32,209 nucleotides of DNA, from positions 1 through 32,209 of the forward strand of contig JAZSOD010000092.1 of NCBI GenBank assembly GCA_045536775.1, given 5' to 3'. The position numbers were made by a program, and so were the translations under genes. This stretch comes from UBA4717 sp045536775 (GTDB taxonomy: Bacteria > Bacillota > Clostridia > Oscillospirales > CAG-272). Within the stretch, counting starts at the first letter, position 1. Each line of letters starts with the position of its first letter. The notes under the pieces are model-generated. The model was not told the DNA's origin, did not search any database, and was given only the letters and a program-made list of their open reading frames with translations. Below, one piece after another: positions 1-8,360 of this stretch.

Positions 1-1
1 G

Positions 2-2239
2 ACATGGCTACGATCCGACTTCAAGGATATCGTTTGCGGCGGCTCTAATCTTGAAGTCGGAATGAAGGTAGTCGTTGCTTGTCCGGGCGCTATGGTGCGC
101 TGGCACGGCGAGGGCGAGCCTGTCGAGATCAAGAACGCAAAGCTTCGCGGAGTCGCAAGCTTCGGTATGATATGCGCCTCTGTGGAGATCGGTCTTGCCG
201 ACCTCTTCCCCGCTGAAGAAGAGCACATGATAATGGACGTTACCTCGCTTGACGTGGCTGCAGGTACTCCTCTTGCAAAGGCATTGGGCCTCGACGATAT
301 GATCCTCGAGATCGATAACAAGTCTATGACCAACCGTCCCGACCTCTGGGGTCACTACGGTATTGCCCGTGAGCTTGCGGCTCTTTACGATCTCCCCCTC
401 GTTGAGTTTGAAAAGTACGTGCCCGAAACTACGGCACCCTATGACGTTCGTATAATCGACAAAGAAAGATGCCCCCGTTATATCGGCGCAAAGGTTGAGG
501 GACTTTCGGTCAAGCCCTCTCCGTTTGAAATGCAGAGCCGCATCTGGAGAGTCGGTATGCGACCGATAAACGCCCTCGTTGACGTTACCAACTACGTAAT
601 GCTCGCGCTCGGTCAGCCGACTCACGTTTTCGACTCCGACCACATTATAGATCACATAGAGGTTCGCCGCGCAAATGAAGGCGAAGCTCTGAAGCTTCTT
701 AACGACAAGGACCTCAAGCTCTCCTGTGATGACCTCGTTATTGCAGACGCCGAGGGTGCGGTTGCACTTGCGGGCGTTATGGGCGGTGCGAAGGACTCTG
801 TTCTTCCCGATACCGACAGCGTTATATTGGAGGTTGCAAACTTCGACTCACGTACGGTCCGCAGAACTGCACTCCGTTACGATAACCGTACCGAAGCCTC
901 CTCCCGCTATGAAAAGGCTATCGACCCCGAGAGATGCGACCTCGCTCTTTCCCTTGCTATGAAGCTCTTTGGCGAGCTTTACCCCGATATGAAGGTGACT
1001 GCGTTCACCGACGAATATCCGACAAAGCTTGTTAAAAACGAGATCGACGTCGATTTCGACTGGCTCGACAGACGTCTCGGTATGCGTATTCCACAAGAGG
1101 TAGTGTCAAGAAAGCTCGGAGCTATGGGCTTCGAGGTAACCTTCACCGACAAGGGTATGCACATAGTCGTTCCCACGTGGCGTTCAACAGGCGACGTTTC
1201 CATCAAGGCGGACATTATGGAAGAGGTTGCGCGTATGTACGGCTACGAAAATTTCGAGCCCACTCCCATCACCACGACCTTCAACAGCGCAATAAACCAG
1301 CTTGATATGGACCTTGTACGCAAGGTCAAGGAATATCTCGCGTTCAGATGCAATATGCAGGAGATATTCACCTATCCGTGGATGACGGACACCTTTGTAA
1401 ACGCGCTCCTCGAGAGCACGGACGGAATTCTCGCGCTCTCGACTCCTCCGTCACCGTCGGAAAAATATATCAAGTCAACTCTTCTCCCCAACATCTGTAA
1501 GGCGATAGTCAAGAACGAGCGCAATTTCGATGAATTCGCAATATTCGAGGAGGCTCAGGTGTTCGCCGATTCCGACTACACCTCGCCCTATGACAAGATA
1601 GAAAAGCTTCCCTCTCAGAAAAGACATCTCGGCTGCGCGTTTGTAGGAAAATCGGACAACATCTCCGAGCTCTTCCGCCGCGCTAAAGGCGTTATAGGCT
1701 CAATGCCGACTTACACTCACATGGAGGGCTTCACCTTCCGTAAAGAAGAAAAGCCGTACTGGGCAGACAGCGTTGTTTGGATGAATATCTACCTCGGCGA
1801 CAAGAAGATAGGCGACTTGGCTCTGCTTTCAAAGAAGGCAAGCGTTGCCTGCGGTATAAAGGTTCTCTCGGCGGTTCTCGTTGAGCTCGATATGGACGAA
1901 TTTATTCCCTTCAGATCGAGAACGAACAGATTTACTCACCTGCCCGAGTTCCCGATGAATGACTACGATCTGTCCTTCCTCGTTGACTCTATGGTAAAGT
2001 GGGACGACATCTACTCGGCGGTTCTCGAAAAGAAGTCCGACGATTCGCTTCTCCGTGACGTTCTGTTCGTTGACGAATACAAGGGCAAACAGATCCCCGA
2101 GGGCAAGAAGTCAATGACAATAAGACTCGTAATCGGCTCGAAGGAAAAGACCCTTACGAGTGCCGAGATCGAGACGGTTGCCGCGTCTGCCATCAAGAAG
2201 CTCACAAAGAAGCTCGGCGCGGATATAAGAACGGTATAA
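2..2239 (+). CDS. pheT: Phenylalanine--tRNA ligase beta subunit, 5'-partial
   Basis: Beta subunit of the cytoplasmic alpha2-beta2 phenylalanyl-tRNA synthetase, which charges tRNA-Phe. The frame is open from base 2, so the gene starts outside the window; the ATG at 62 lies inside the N-terminal tRNA-binding (EMAP/OB) domain and is not the start. Visible order: tRNA-binding fold (IVCGGSNLEVG, then KNAKLRGVASFGMICAS), a B3/B4-like part with NKSMTNRPDLWGHYGIARE and RPINALVDVTNYVMLALGQP, B5 (the stretch around WRSTGDVSIKADIMEEVARM), a catalytic-like core, and a C-terminal ferredoxin-fold anticodon-binding domain (FTHLPEFPMNDYDLSFLVD to the end). About 745 residues are visible of the usual ~800. 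pheS is expected just outside the left edge. A strong terminator follows directly, so this is the last gene of its operon and converges on the minus-strand exopolysaccharide operon. Confidence 0.96.
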   Translation, partial: TWLRSDFKDIVCGGSNLEVGMKVVVACPGAMVRWHGEGEPVEIKNAKLRGVASFGMICASVEIGLADLFPAEEEHMIMDVTSLDVAAGTPLAKALGLDDMILEIDNKSMTNRPDLWGHYGIARELAALYDLPLVEFEKYVPETTAPYDVRIIDKERCPRYIGAKVEGLSVKPSPFEMQSRIWRVGMRPINALVDVTNYVMLALGQPTHVFDSDHIIDHIEVRRANEGEALKLLNDKDLKLSCDDLVIADAEGAVALAGVMGGAKDSVLPDTDSVILEVANFDSRTVRRTALRYDNRTEASSRYEKAIDPERCDLALSLAMKLFGELYPDMKVTAFTDEYPTKLVKNEIDVDFDWLDRRLGMRIPQEVVSRKLGAMGFEVTFTDKGMHIVVPTWRSTGDVSIKADIMEEVARMYGYENFEPTPITTTFNSAINQLDMDLVRKVKEYLAFRCNMQEIFTYPWMTDTFVNALLESTDGILALSTPPSPSEKYIKSTLLPNICKAIVKNERNFDEFAIFEEAQVFADSDYTSPYDKIEKLPSQKRHLGCAFVGKSDNISELFRRAKGVIGSMPTYTHMEGFTFRKEEKPYWADSVVWMNIYLGDKKIGDLALLSKKASVACGIKVLSAVLVELDMDEFIPFRSRTNRFTHLPEFPMNDYDLSFLVDSMVKWDDIYSAVLEKKSDDSLLRDVLFVDEYKGKQIPEGKKSMTIRLVIGSKEKTLTSAEIETVAASAIKKLTKKLGADIRTV

Positions 2240-2248
2240 AAGCATTAT

Positions 2249-2280
2249 GACCTGCGCGGAAAACCCGCGCAGGTCTTCTT
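2249..2280 (+). terminator. Rho-independent terminator of pheT
   Basis: An 11-bp GC-rich stem (GACCTGCGCGG pairing with CCGCGCAGGTC) with a 5-base loop, followed by TTCTTT, begins 9 bases after the pheT stop codon. Confidence 0.85.
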
Positions 2281-2290
2281 TATACAAAAA

Positions 2291-2316
2291 AGCGCCCGTT
2301 CGATTGAACGGGTGCT
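2291..2316 (-). terminator. Rho-independent terminator of the pel-type operon
   Basis: An 11-bp inverted repeat (AGCGCCCGTTC / GAACGGGTGCT) with a 4-base loop lies just past the DUF4956 stop. On the minus strand it is followed by TTTTTTGTATA. The other side is also T-rich (CTTTTTT), so it may stop transcription from both directions between the converging operons. Confidence 0.85.
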
Positions 2317-2330
2317 CTTTTTTGCGCGGC

Positions 2331-3002
2331 TTAACCGTGGTATTCGCCGTTGTACTGAATGAGAGTAGCGTCCTCAACACCGTTTATTGCCTTGATCTTG
2401 TCAAGGAAGAAGGTATCGTTCTTCTTGCAGTATACTTCGACCGCCATCTCAGTCTTTTCCTTACGCACGGTCTTTGACTTAACGAAATACTTCATCTTAC
2501 CTAAAGCGCGGATAACGTTTTCCCCTGCCTCATCGGTGGTGTAGTGGATAACCGCTATGTATATTCTTCCCTTTTGCTGCTTGCTGTAGAAAAGAATTAT
2601 CATTACTATCATCACGAGTGCCGTCAGGATAACCAGCATATACATTCCCGCACCTGCGGTAATGCCCGAGGTTATCGCCCAGAACAGATACAAAAGGTCC
2701 ATCGGGTCCTTAATAGCCGTTCTGAAACGTACGATGGAGAGAGCACCGACCATACCGAGTGAAATTACGATGTTGGTGCTTATCGCAAGAGTTACCATCG
2801 CGGTAAGCAGGGTCATTCCGACGAGTGTGACCGCGAAGCTGCGCGAATAGATAACTCCAACGTAAAATTTACTGTAAACTACGTAGATGATCGCTCCCAT
2901 AATAAGCGCGGTCACAAGTCCGAGCAATATGCTCGTAATGCCGGCTCCGTCAAACGCGCCCGATTCAAGTATTGATTTTTTGATAAAATCCTGTACGCTC
3001 AT
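2331..3002 (-). CDS. DUF4956 integral membrane protein
   Basis: A 223-residue protein whose N-terminal two thirds is hydrophobic, with about four membrane segments. A conserved-looking cytoplasmic-loop motif, MVGALSIVRFRTAIKDP, is typical of the DUF4956 family. The last ~70 residues form a soluble alpha/beta tail (GRIYIAVIHYTTDEAG to the end). The biochemical role of the family is unknown. Start is ATG with GGAAGG five bases upstream. It is the last gene of the operon, 12 bases after the VTC-like gene. DUF4956 proteins often sit beside VTC-domain and CotH genes (family knowledge), and all three occur here in a row, so a joint role is likely. Possible roles, all inference: membrane partner of the VTC protein, or a transporter for a phosphorylated product. 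Confidence 0.85.
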   Translation of the reverse strand: MSVQDFIKKSILESGAFDGAGITSILLGLVTALIMGAIIYVVYSKFYVGVIYSRSFAVTLVGMTLLTAMVTLAISTNIVISLGMVGALSIVRFRTAIKDPMDLLYLFWAITSGITAGAGMYMLVILTALVMIVMIILFYSKQQKGRIYIAVIHYTTDEAGENVIRALGKMKYFVKSKTVRKEKTEMAVEVYCKKNDTFFLDKIKAINGVEDATLIQYNGEYHG

Positions 3003-3014
3003 TTTTTCACCTTC

Positions 3015-3737
3015 CTAATTCTCATACCAGTACTTAAAGCTGTTCATATATTCGGTCTTGTCATAACACAGGACGTATTTTGACACCGCGGTAAATTCAG
3101 ATGCTCTGTCGGGGAGTATCTCGCGCACCGCTTGGGGTAAAAATTCGGTGAATTTTACCTCCATTACGCATTTGCCCGGCTCGAGCACGTTCAGAGTCGG
3201 CAGGGTCGGGTCGAAAATATCAAATCCGCCGATCGCCGCTCTGACGTCCATATCAAAGGTTATTCTGACCGTTCCCTCGTCGATTATCCAGGGCTCGCGG
3301 TCATAGTCAACAATAGTCCGCGGTCTCATGCCGTTTGATACGCATTCAATATAAAATTCTCTGCATAGCGAGTGCGGACTTTCAAGCAAGAAGCTGTAGT
3401 CACCGTCGAGTATTTTATATACCTCGTCGCGTGTAAGCGGTGCCGCCTCCTTGTATATGTAGCTTCCGAACTTCTTTTTCCTCTCAAGCTTTATGCTTTT
3501 GTCGCTGCAATCGTATATTCTGATGCGGTACTTTTTTCTCTGAAGCACGCCCGCGTCCTTTTCCTCGTACGCGGTCTGAAAATAGTCATCAAAATAAAGA
3601 CTTCTGAGCATATATCCGCCGTTTGTGGCGTGCTTGTCAAGCTTGAGTATCGGGCTCAGACGGCTGCATACCGCCGCCTTCTGCGCCGTATCTATCAGAT
3701 ACTTCCATTCGTTTCTGTATCTCTCAGCCTTCGACAT
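3015..3737 (-). CDS. VTC/CYTH-like domain protein (polyphosphate polymerase family)
   Basis: A 240-residue soluble protein resembling the catalytic tunnel of the VTC polyphosphate polymerase family (triphosphate tunnel fold). Visible basic and acidic strand residues fit that fold: RNEWKYLID near residues 8-16, RSLYFDD near 45, RKKYRIRIY near 67-75, KLERKKK near 83-89, MEVKF near 192-196 and SKYVL near 219. The family uses Lys/Arg-rich strands to hold the phosphate chain and Glu to hold metal; whether this bacterial form makes polyphosphate is not shown. The start is set at the ATG preceded by GGAGG; a longer open frame upstream lies inside the CotH gene and reads as non-family sequence. It overlaps the CotH stop by 14 bases, so the two are translationally coupled. 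Confidence 0.82.
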   Translation of the reverse strand: MSKAERYRNEWKYLIDTAQKAAVCSRLSPILKLDKHATNGGYMLRSLYFDDYFQTAYEEKDAGVLQRKKYRIRIYDCSDKSIKLERKKKFGSYIYKEAAPLTRDEVYKILDGDYSFLLESPHSLCREFYIECVSNGMRPRTIVDYDREPWIIDEGTVRITFDMDVRAAIGGFDIFDPTLPTLNVLEPGKCVMEVKFTEFLPQAVREILPDRASEFTAVSKYVLCYDKTEYMNSFKYWYEN

Positions 3738-5487
3738 AAACGTCCTCCACAACATTGCCCTTTGAGTCGATATAGAAGCATTTTGTGCCGTAGACCTTAC
3801 CGAGCTCCAATACGTAATAGTCAAACGCATACTGCTCGTATCCGCTTTCATTCTTGGCTCTTACTCTTATAAAGTACTGTCCCTCGGGCAGCTTGTCGAG
3901 CTTGAGTGCAGGAAGCTTTATGTTTTCTTCCTTGTAGATGATATCGTTGAAGGTATAATCTCTGGCAAGCTCAAAGGTGTAGGTTATTTTTTCGGAATTG
4001 AAATCGTAGGAATTGTCCCAGACGAACTCAAGGCCGTCAGGCTCAAGCCTCGGAACACCGATATAGAACGGCTGAGGCTTTTTTAACGACTCTACGTAAT
4101 AATTGTAGCTTATCTCTATCTCGTTCGGGATAGCGGCAAGTATTCTGTCGTATTCCTCAAGGGTCAGAGGCATATACATTACGTCGGGCATTGAGTAGAG
4201 GTACGGCTTTAACACCTCTGCGTACGCGTTTGCCATTTCGCTTATTCTCTCTGCGCTCATATACTCGCGCAGCTCGTTTATGGCGTTGTCAAGCGCGGTG
4301 CGGTAGCGCTCGGATTTGAGCGCTCGCTGGAACAGGATATTACCCCAGTAGTTGCTTATTCCCGTTTCCCACTCGCTGTAATCACTTCTGCCCTGATACT
4401 CGTACTCCTGTCTCTTGAATGCGGCATCGTTATCCCAGGAATAGAAATACCATTTTTCAGAGTTAAGGGGTGAGTAGATATAACAGTTTCGGCTCTGTGT
4501 GTCAACGTTTCCGACAAGTATCTGGAACGCCATCCAGTACGAGAGGTTTTCAATATCGAAGTATTTATCGAGCACCTCGTCGATGGGTATTGCGTAATCG
4601 TTTACGTCCTTAAGCATTTTTATAAGCTTTGAGTGATCATCGTCACCCTTGGTCTCAAGCATATACTCAAACGCCGCTTCGTCAAAGTCAGGGTCGGTCT
4701 TTAACTTGATAACGTCGTCGTATCTGTAAAACTCGAACGAGTTTATTTTGTAAAGATGTCCGTTTTTATCAAGTCCGTGCGCCTTTAGCGCTGTCTTGTT
4801 GAGCTGCTCGACCTGCGTGTATATGCCGTAGTCCTCAAACTCACCGCTGCCACCCTCGGTCGTGTCCTTTACCCAGAGATTAACGAATGTGGTACGAAGA
4901 CCGAGCATCTGATCAATGTCTGCCATAAGATCGTACGCGATCTTGTTTCTGAAGCGCATACCGTCCGTCATATGCTTATTGAGCGCAAGGGTGGTCTGAC
5001 CTCTCCAAGAGCCTTTATTGTCTTTTATGCTGATTTTGTAGTTCTTTTGAGGATTTTTACTCGAGGTCTGTCCTCTTATCTGTATCGTGCAGTTTGATGA
5101 GACCTGACCGTAGCCAAGCTCTCCCTCGACAAGACCGTTTTCATCTCCCACCTGTAAAAGTCCCGCGACCTTATATCTGTCGATACCAAGCTCGTCATAG
5201 TAGTACGCCGAATAGGTGTTTATCTCCTCCCAGGTGTGATCGGTGTTTTCGGCAGCGTTTCCCGTAGAAACAGTCAAGTACATCGTGACTACCTCCAAGG
5301 GATCGTAAGCTTCATAAAGTAGCTTCTTGTCCCTGAGGTGCACCTCGTTTATCGAGGCGCTTTCCTTTTTCTCCACATCTGCGCCAAGACTTTCGCCTAC
5401 CGTTTCGGCAAATTCACCGCAGGACGCAAATGTCAGCGCCAGAAGCACAAGAGATAATGTTAATACAATTTTTCTTATCAAGCTCAT
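3724..5487 (-). CDS. CotH-kinase-like lipoprotein
   Basis: A 587-residue secreted lipoprotein: Lys/Arg N-terminus, hydrophobic core and a lipobox ending at Cys23 (LTFASC), so predicted to be anchored on the outer face of the membrane. The CotH kinase-like domain spans about residues 130-450: IQIRGQTSSKNPQKNYKI near 136-153, a LALNKHMTDGMRFRNKIAYD stretch near 167-186, DYGIYTQVEQLN near 219-230, NVDTQSRN near 327-334 and WDND at 351-354, the Asp pair expected to bind nucleotide-metal. CotH of Bacillus is a spore-coat protein kinase (family knowledge). Residues ~465-570 look like a fibronectin/Ig-type domain. The start ATG overlaps the pelG stop (ATGA). In this operon it may modify an extracytoplasmic Pel component or the polysaccharide itself; that is inference. 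Confidence 0.88.
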   Translation of the reverse strand: MSLIRKIVLTLSLVLLALTFASCGEFAETVGESLGADVEKKESASINEVHLRDKKLLYEAYDPLEVVTMYLTVSTGNAAENTDHTWEEINTYSAYYYDELGIDRYKVAGLLQVGDENGLVEGELGYGQVSSNCTIQIRGQTSSKNPQKNYKISIKDNKGSWRGQTTLALNKHMTDGMRFRNKIAYDLMADIDQMLGLRTTFVNLWVKDTTEGGSGEFEDYGIYTQVEQLNKTALKAHGLDKNGHLYKINSFEFYRYDDVIKLKTDPDFDEAAFEYMLETKGDDDHSKLIKMLKDVNDYAIPIDEVLDKYFDIENLSYWMAFQILVGNVDTQSRNCYIYSPLNSEKWYFYSWDNDAAFKRQEYEYQGRSDYSEWETGISNYWGNILFQRALKSERYRTALDNAINELREYMSAERISEMANAYAEVLKPYLYSMPDVMYMPLTLEEYDRILAAIPNEIEISYNYYVESLKKPQPFYIGVPRLEPDGLEFVWDNSYDFNSEKITYTFELARDYTFNDIIYKEENIKLPALKLDKLPEGQYFIRVRAKNESGYEQYAFDYYVLELGKVYGTKCFYIDSKGNVVEDVYVEG

Positions 5488-6944
5488 TTTTTATCCTTTC
5501 TGCCGAATTTCTCGTCCATAAAAATTCCGAGTCTTGTAAAGAATCCACTTCTGTCCTCTGCTACAAGCGGCTGAGCCGCGAGAATGTAATACGGGAGTCT
5601 TTTCGTGAAGTAATCAAGTCTGGCGACAGCGACTACCGTAAAGGCGAGCGACGCCAACAAAAATCCAAATCCGTAATATACCGACGGAAACAGAAGCGAC
5701 ACAAGGGTGAACACCACAGAGCCCGCGGCAAAGACCGCGGTGGAGATGAGCGCGCCCTTGTAGTCGGTAAAATACAAAAGTATCAGCATAAGCATATTTC
5801 CGACAGCGTAAAGCCCGTATGCTACGCATAGGGTTCTGAAGTAGCCTCTCATCATTTCATTGAAGCCGAGAGGAAGCGCGTCGAGAAGATATCCGCCGAC
5901 AGCTATGCAAACCGCCGTGAACAAAAGCTGCTTTATCGCGGTGTAAAGAAGCTCTGTTTTAAGGGTCTTGAGCATTTCCTTTTCCGCTTGCTTTATGTCA
6001 CCGATAGTTCCCTTGTCATTATATAAGCTATAGTGATTCCTGTATTTTGAGTAAAAATTGACCTCGACCGACACCACGAAATTGACGGTCGTCATTATGG
6101 TGGTCAAAAAGGCTATCAGCGCGGGGACATCGTGAAACGGTGCTCCGTAAAAGAGTCCGTGCACCTGCACTCCTATCTCGCTGAACCACATTATAACGAG
6201 GTGGGCAAACATTCCCACGTTCACGAGAAGTCCCGTAAGCGCAAGAGGCAAAAACTCATCTATCCACTTCAAAAAGGTAAACGCACCAACGTCTGATTCA
6301 GGGAAATATCCCTGAAGCAGCACTACGTCCCATATCATCATTATTCCGTATCCCACGGTCACCGCAAACAAAAGCGATTCTATCGCGGGAAGTCCGCACT
6401 TGAGAAGAATAAATCCAATCACAAATATCGACAATATCGACGTTAAAAACGATATGAAAATGCTTCTGTAATCCTTTATTGCGCTGAGGTAACTCATCGC
6501 GTTCCACACTATTATCAGCTCGTTAAAGAAAACGAAGCACAAAAACTGCTGCAAAAGCGTTGCGCCCGAAAAGAAGAGGAAGCTCCCGTACAGGATACTG
6601 CCCGGTATCATCATTATCACGCTTGAGCCCCAGAAGGACGGAAGCACCGCCTGATGCTTTTCCTCGTACATCATATCGGCGGCAAATCTGGTCACTACCA
6701 TTGAAAAGAACGCCGTTGAGATAATGGATGCAAGCAGAGTGTAGGTTATCATACAGATAAGCAGCTCTCTGTTATACACGTGGACCTCGTAGAATGAGCA
6801 AAGCGCCATCAGACCGAGCAAAAGCAATACTCCGAGCAGCATAGGACCCGCGCACACTACCGTGGCGTAGCCGAATGCCTTTACCGATTCAAATATTCCT
6901 CTTTTGGCAAACAGACGTTTTAACTCAAAGCCTATGCCTGCCAC
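5484..6944 (-). CDS. pelG: Pel exopolysaccharide membrane transporter PelG
   Basis: A 486-residue polytopic membrane protein of the PelG family (MOP/flippase-like, about 12 segments). In known Pel systems it forms the inner-membrane synthase/translocation complex with PelD, PelE and PelF. The N-terminus AGIGFELKRLF followed by a long hydrophobic segment is the family signature. Alternating hydrophobic segments and short charged loops run to a basic C-terminus (DEKFGRKDKK). The start is GTG, supported by AGGAAG just upstream, and overlaps the end of pelF by 13 bases; its stop overlaps the CotH start by 4. The unbroken coupling pelF-pelG-cotH argues for stoichiometric production of the export machine and the accessory lipoprotein. 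Confidence 0.93.
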   Translation of the reverse strand: MAGIGFELKRLFAKRGIFESVKAFGYATVVCAGPMLLGVLLLLGLMALCSFYEVHVYNRELLICMITYTLLASIISTAFFSMVVTRFAADMMYEEKHQAVLPSFWGSSVIMMIPGSILYGSFLFFSGATLLQQFLCFVFFNELIIVWNAMSYLSAIKDYRSIFISFLTSILSIFVIGFILLKCGLPAIESLLFAVTVGYGIMMIWDVVLLQGYFPESDVGAFTFLKWIDEFLPLALTGLLVNVGMFAHLVIMWFSEIGVQVHGLFYGAPFHDVPALIAFLTTIMTTVNFVVSVEVNFYSKYRNHYSLYNDKGTIGDIKQAEKEMLKTLKTELLYTAIKQLLFTAVCIAVGGYLLDALPLGFNEMMRGYFRTLCVAYGLYAVGNMLMLILLYFTDYKGALISTAVFAAGSVVFTLVSLLFPSVYYGFGFLLASLAFTVVAVARLDYFTKRLPYYILAAQPLVAEDRSGFFTRLGIFMDEKFGRKDKK

Positions 6945-8350
6945 TCTTCCTCTACCTCCTTGTAAAGATCTCTGTATTTTGTAAGCATTATGTTATACCT
7001 GAAGTATTCGTAAGCTCTTTTCTGACCCGCTTCACCGCATTTGAGTATAAGCTCCCGCGAGTTACAGAACATTTCCATCGCCGAGGCAAGCTTTTCTCTC
7101 TGCATAGGAGGCGCTATAAATCCCGCTTTCCCGAACGGGTCGCCCGGCTTGCCGTCAAGAAGCTCGCTGCAGCAGCCGACGTCCGTTGTCACCGCAGGGC
7201 GTCTTGCCGCAAACGATTCAAGCACAGACAGCGGCTGTCCCTCGGATATGCTCGTTAAAAGAGTGAAGTCCAGCTTTTCAAAATATTCTATGATATTTAC
7301 TCTGCCCGTGAATATTATTTTTTCCTCAAGTCCGAGCGAGCGCACCAGCGCATAGCACTCCTCTGCGTACTCCTCGTCGTCAACGCCTCCCATTATGTGA
7401 AGACGCGCGTTATCGACTCTTGAGCAAAGCTCGAAGAACGCATATATCATAGTCTTAATGTCCTTGATGGGCGCAAGACGCACGACCGCACCGATATCTA
7501 CCATTCCGTCCTCCTTCTTGAGAGGAATGTTGCACAGTCGCTCATAGCTTATTCCGTTTTCAATAACACGGCATTTTTCAGGCGCACAGCCCATATCTAT
7601 CTGCGTATACATCGCTCTCGTAAAAAGCGAGGTCACGCGGAAGGCTCTCTCGTAGATAAGGTCGGAGAGCATATAGAAAAAGTCTATCCATTGCGGCTTG
7701 AAAGCACGTGCGACCCACTTCGCGCGGATTATCTCCTCTTCTCTTTCGCGGGTGTATATACCGTGCTCGGTAAGAAGCAGGGGCTTTTTGTTTATGTATG
7801 CGCCCATTGAAGCGAGAAGTCCGCCGTATCCTGTCGAGATGGCGTGATACACGTCAGCGTCGGGGATTTCGGTGCCCATCAGATATAAGACGGGCAAAAG
7901 TCTTGAGCGCACCGAATGAAACGCATCCGAAAAGGCGATATACGGGAACTCCCTCTCGCAGGTTTCGGTCAAGATCTTAAGAAAGCTCTCGCTTTTGAGG
8001 TACGACATCGGGTTTATCTTCTTCACCTGATACATATCGAAAAGCAAATCCCAGTTCGGATGATCAGAGGTCACCAGACGCGAAAGCGCTTCTCTTTCAG
8101 ATGCGGTAAAGCTATGAGAAAGCACGCCCTTATCACGCACTCTGAGCGCGTCGTCGAGGAACACCTGATGCACCTCGCTCACGTTCTCGGGCAGCTTATA
8201 TACGAATTTGTCGCGATCCTCGGCTTTGGCGCCGATGACCCAGAGAACAAACTCGTGCTCGGGCATTTCGGTTATATATTGGTGCATCCAGGTGGACACG
8301 CCGCCGTTTATATAGGGGTAGCACCCCTCCAAAACCAAACAGATCCTCAA
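6932..8350 (-). CDS. pelF: Pel exopolysaccharide glycosyltransferase PelF (GT4)
   Basis: A 472-residue cytoplasmic GT-B glycosyltransferase of the GT4 PelF family, which polymerises UDP-activated amino sugars in known Pel systems. Visible motifs: the N-terminal acceptor-side GGVSTWMHQYI near 16-26, TEHGIYTRERE at 194-204, VIENGISYERL near 262-272, VVRLAPIKDIKT near 289-300 and the retaining-GT E-x7-E motif EGQPLSVLE at 370-378, followed by RRPAVTTDVG. Length is near the family norm (~500). The start is TTG with AGGAG seven bases upstream, ten bases after the deacetylase stop. Sugar specificity cannot be read from sequence. Membership in the c-di-GMP-controlled operon and its position next to pelG make the assignment firm. 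Confidence 0.95.
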   Translation of the reverse strand: MRICLVLEGCYPYINGGVSTWMHQYITEMPEHEFVLWVIGAKAEDRDKFVYKLPENVSEVHQVFLDDALRVRDKGVLSHSFTASEREALSRLVTSDHPNWDLLFDMYQVKKINPMSYLKSESFLKILTETCEREFPYIAFSDAFHSVRSRLLPVLYLMGTEIPDADVYHAISTGYGGLLASMGAYINKKPLLLTEHGIYTREREEEIIRAKWVARAFKPQWIDFFYMLSDLIYERAFRVTSLFTRAMYTQIDMGCAPEKCRVIENGISYERLCNIPLKKEDGMVDIGAVVRLAPIKDIKTMIYAFFELCSRVDNARLHIMGGVDDEEYAEECYALVRSLGLEEKIIFTGRVNIIEYFEKLDFTLLTSISEGQPLSVLESFAARRPAVTTDVGCCSELLDGKPGDPFGKAGFIAPPMQREKLASAMEMFCNSRELILKCGEAGQKRAYEYFRYNIMLTKYRDLYKEVEEEWQA

Positions 8351-8360
8351 AGCTTTTCTC

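Noticed and set aside
8..655. A 215-codon minus-strand frame opposite pheT
   Set aside because: The plus strand encodes conserved PheT motifs throughout; the minus frame is a shadow.
3738..3851. An upstream extension of the VTC-like gene
   Set aside because: It lies within the CotH coding region, has no family character, and the ATG at 3737 has GGAGG upstream.
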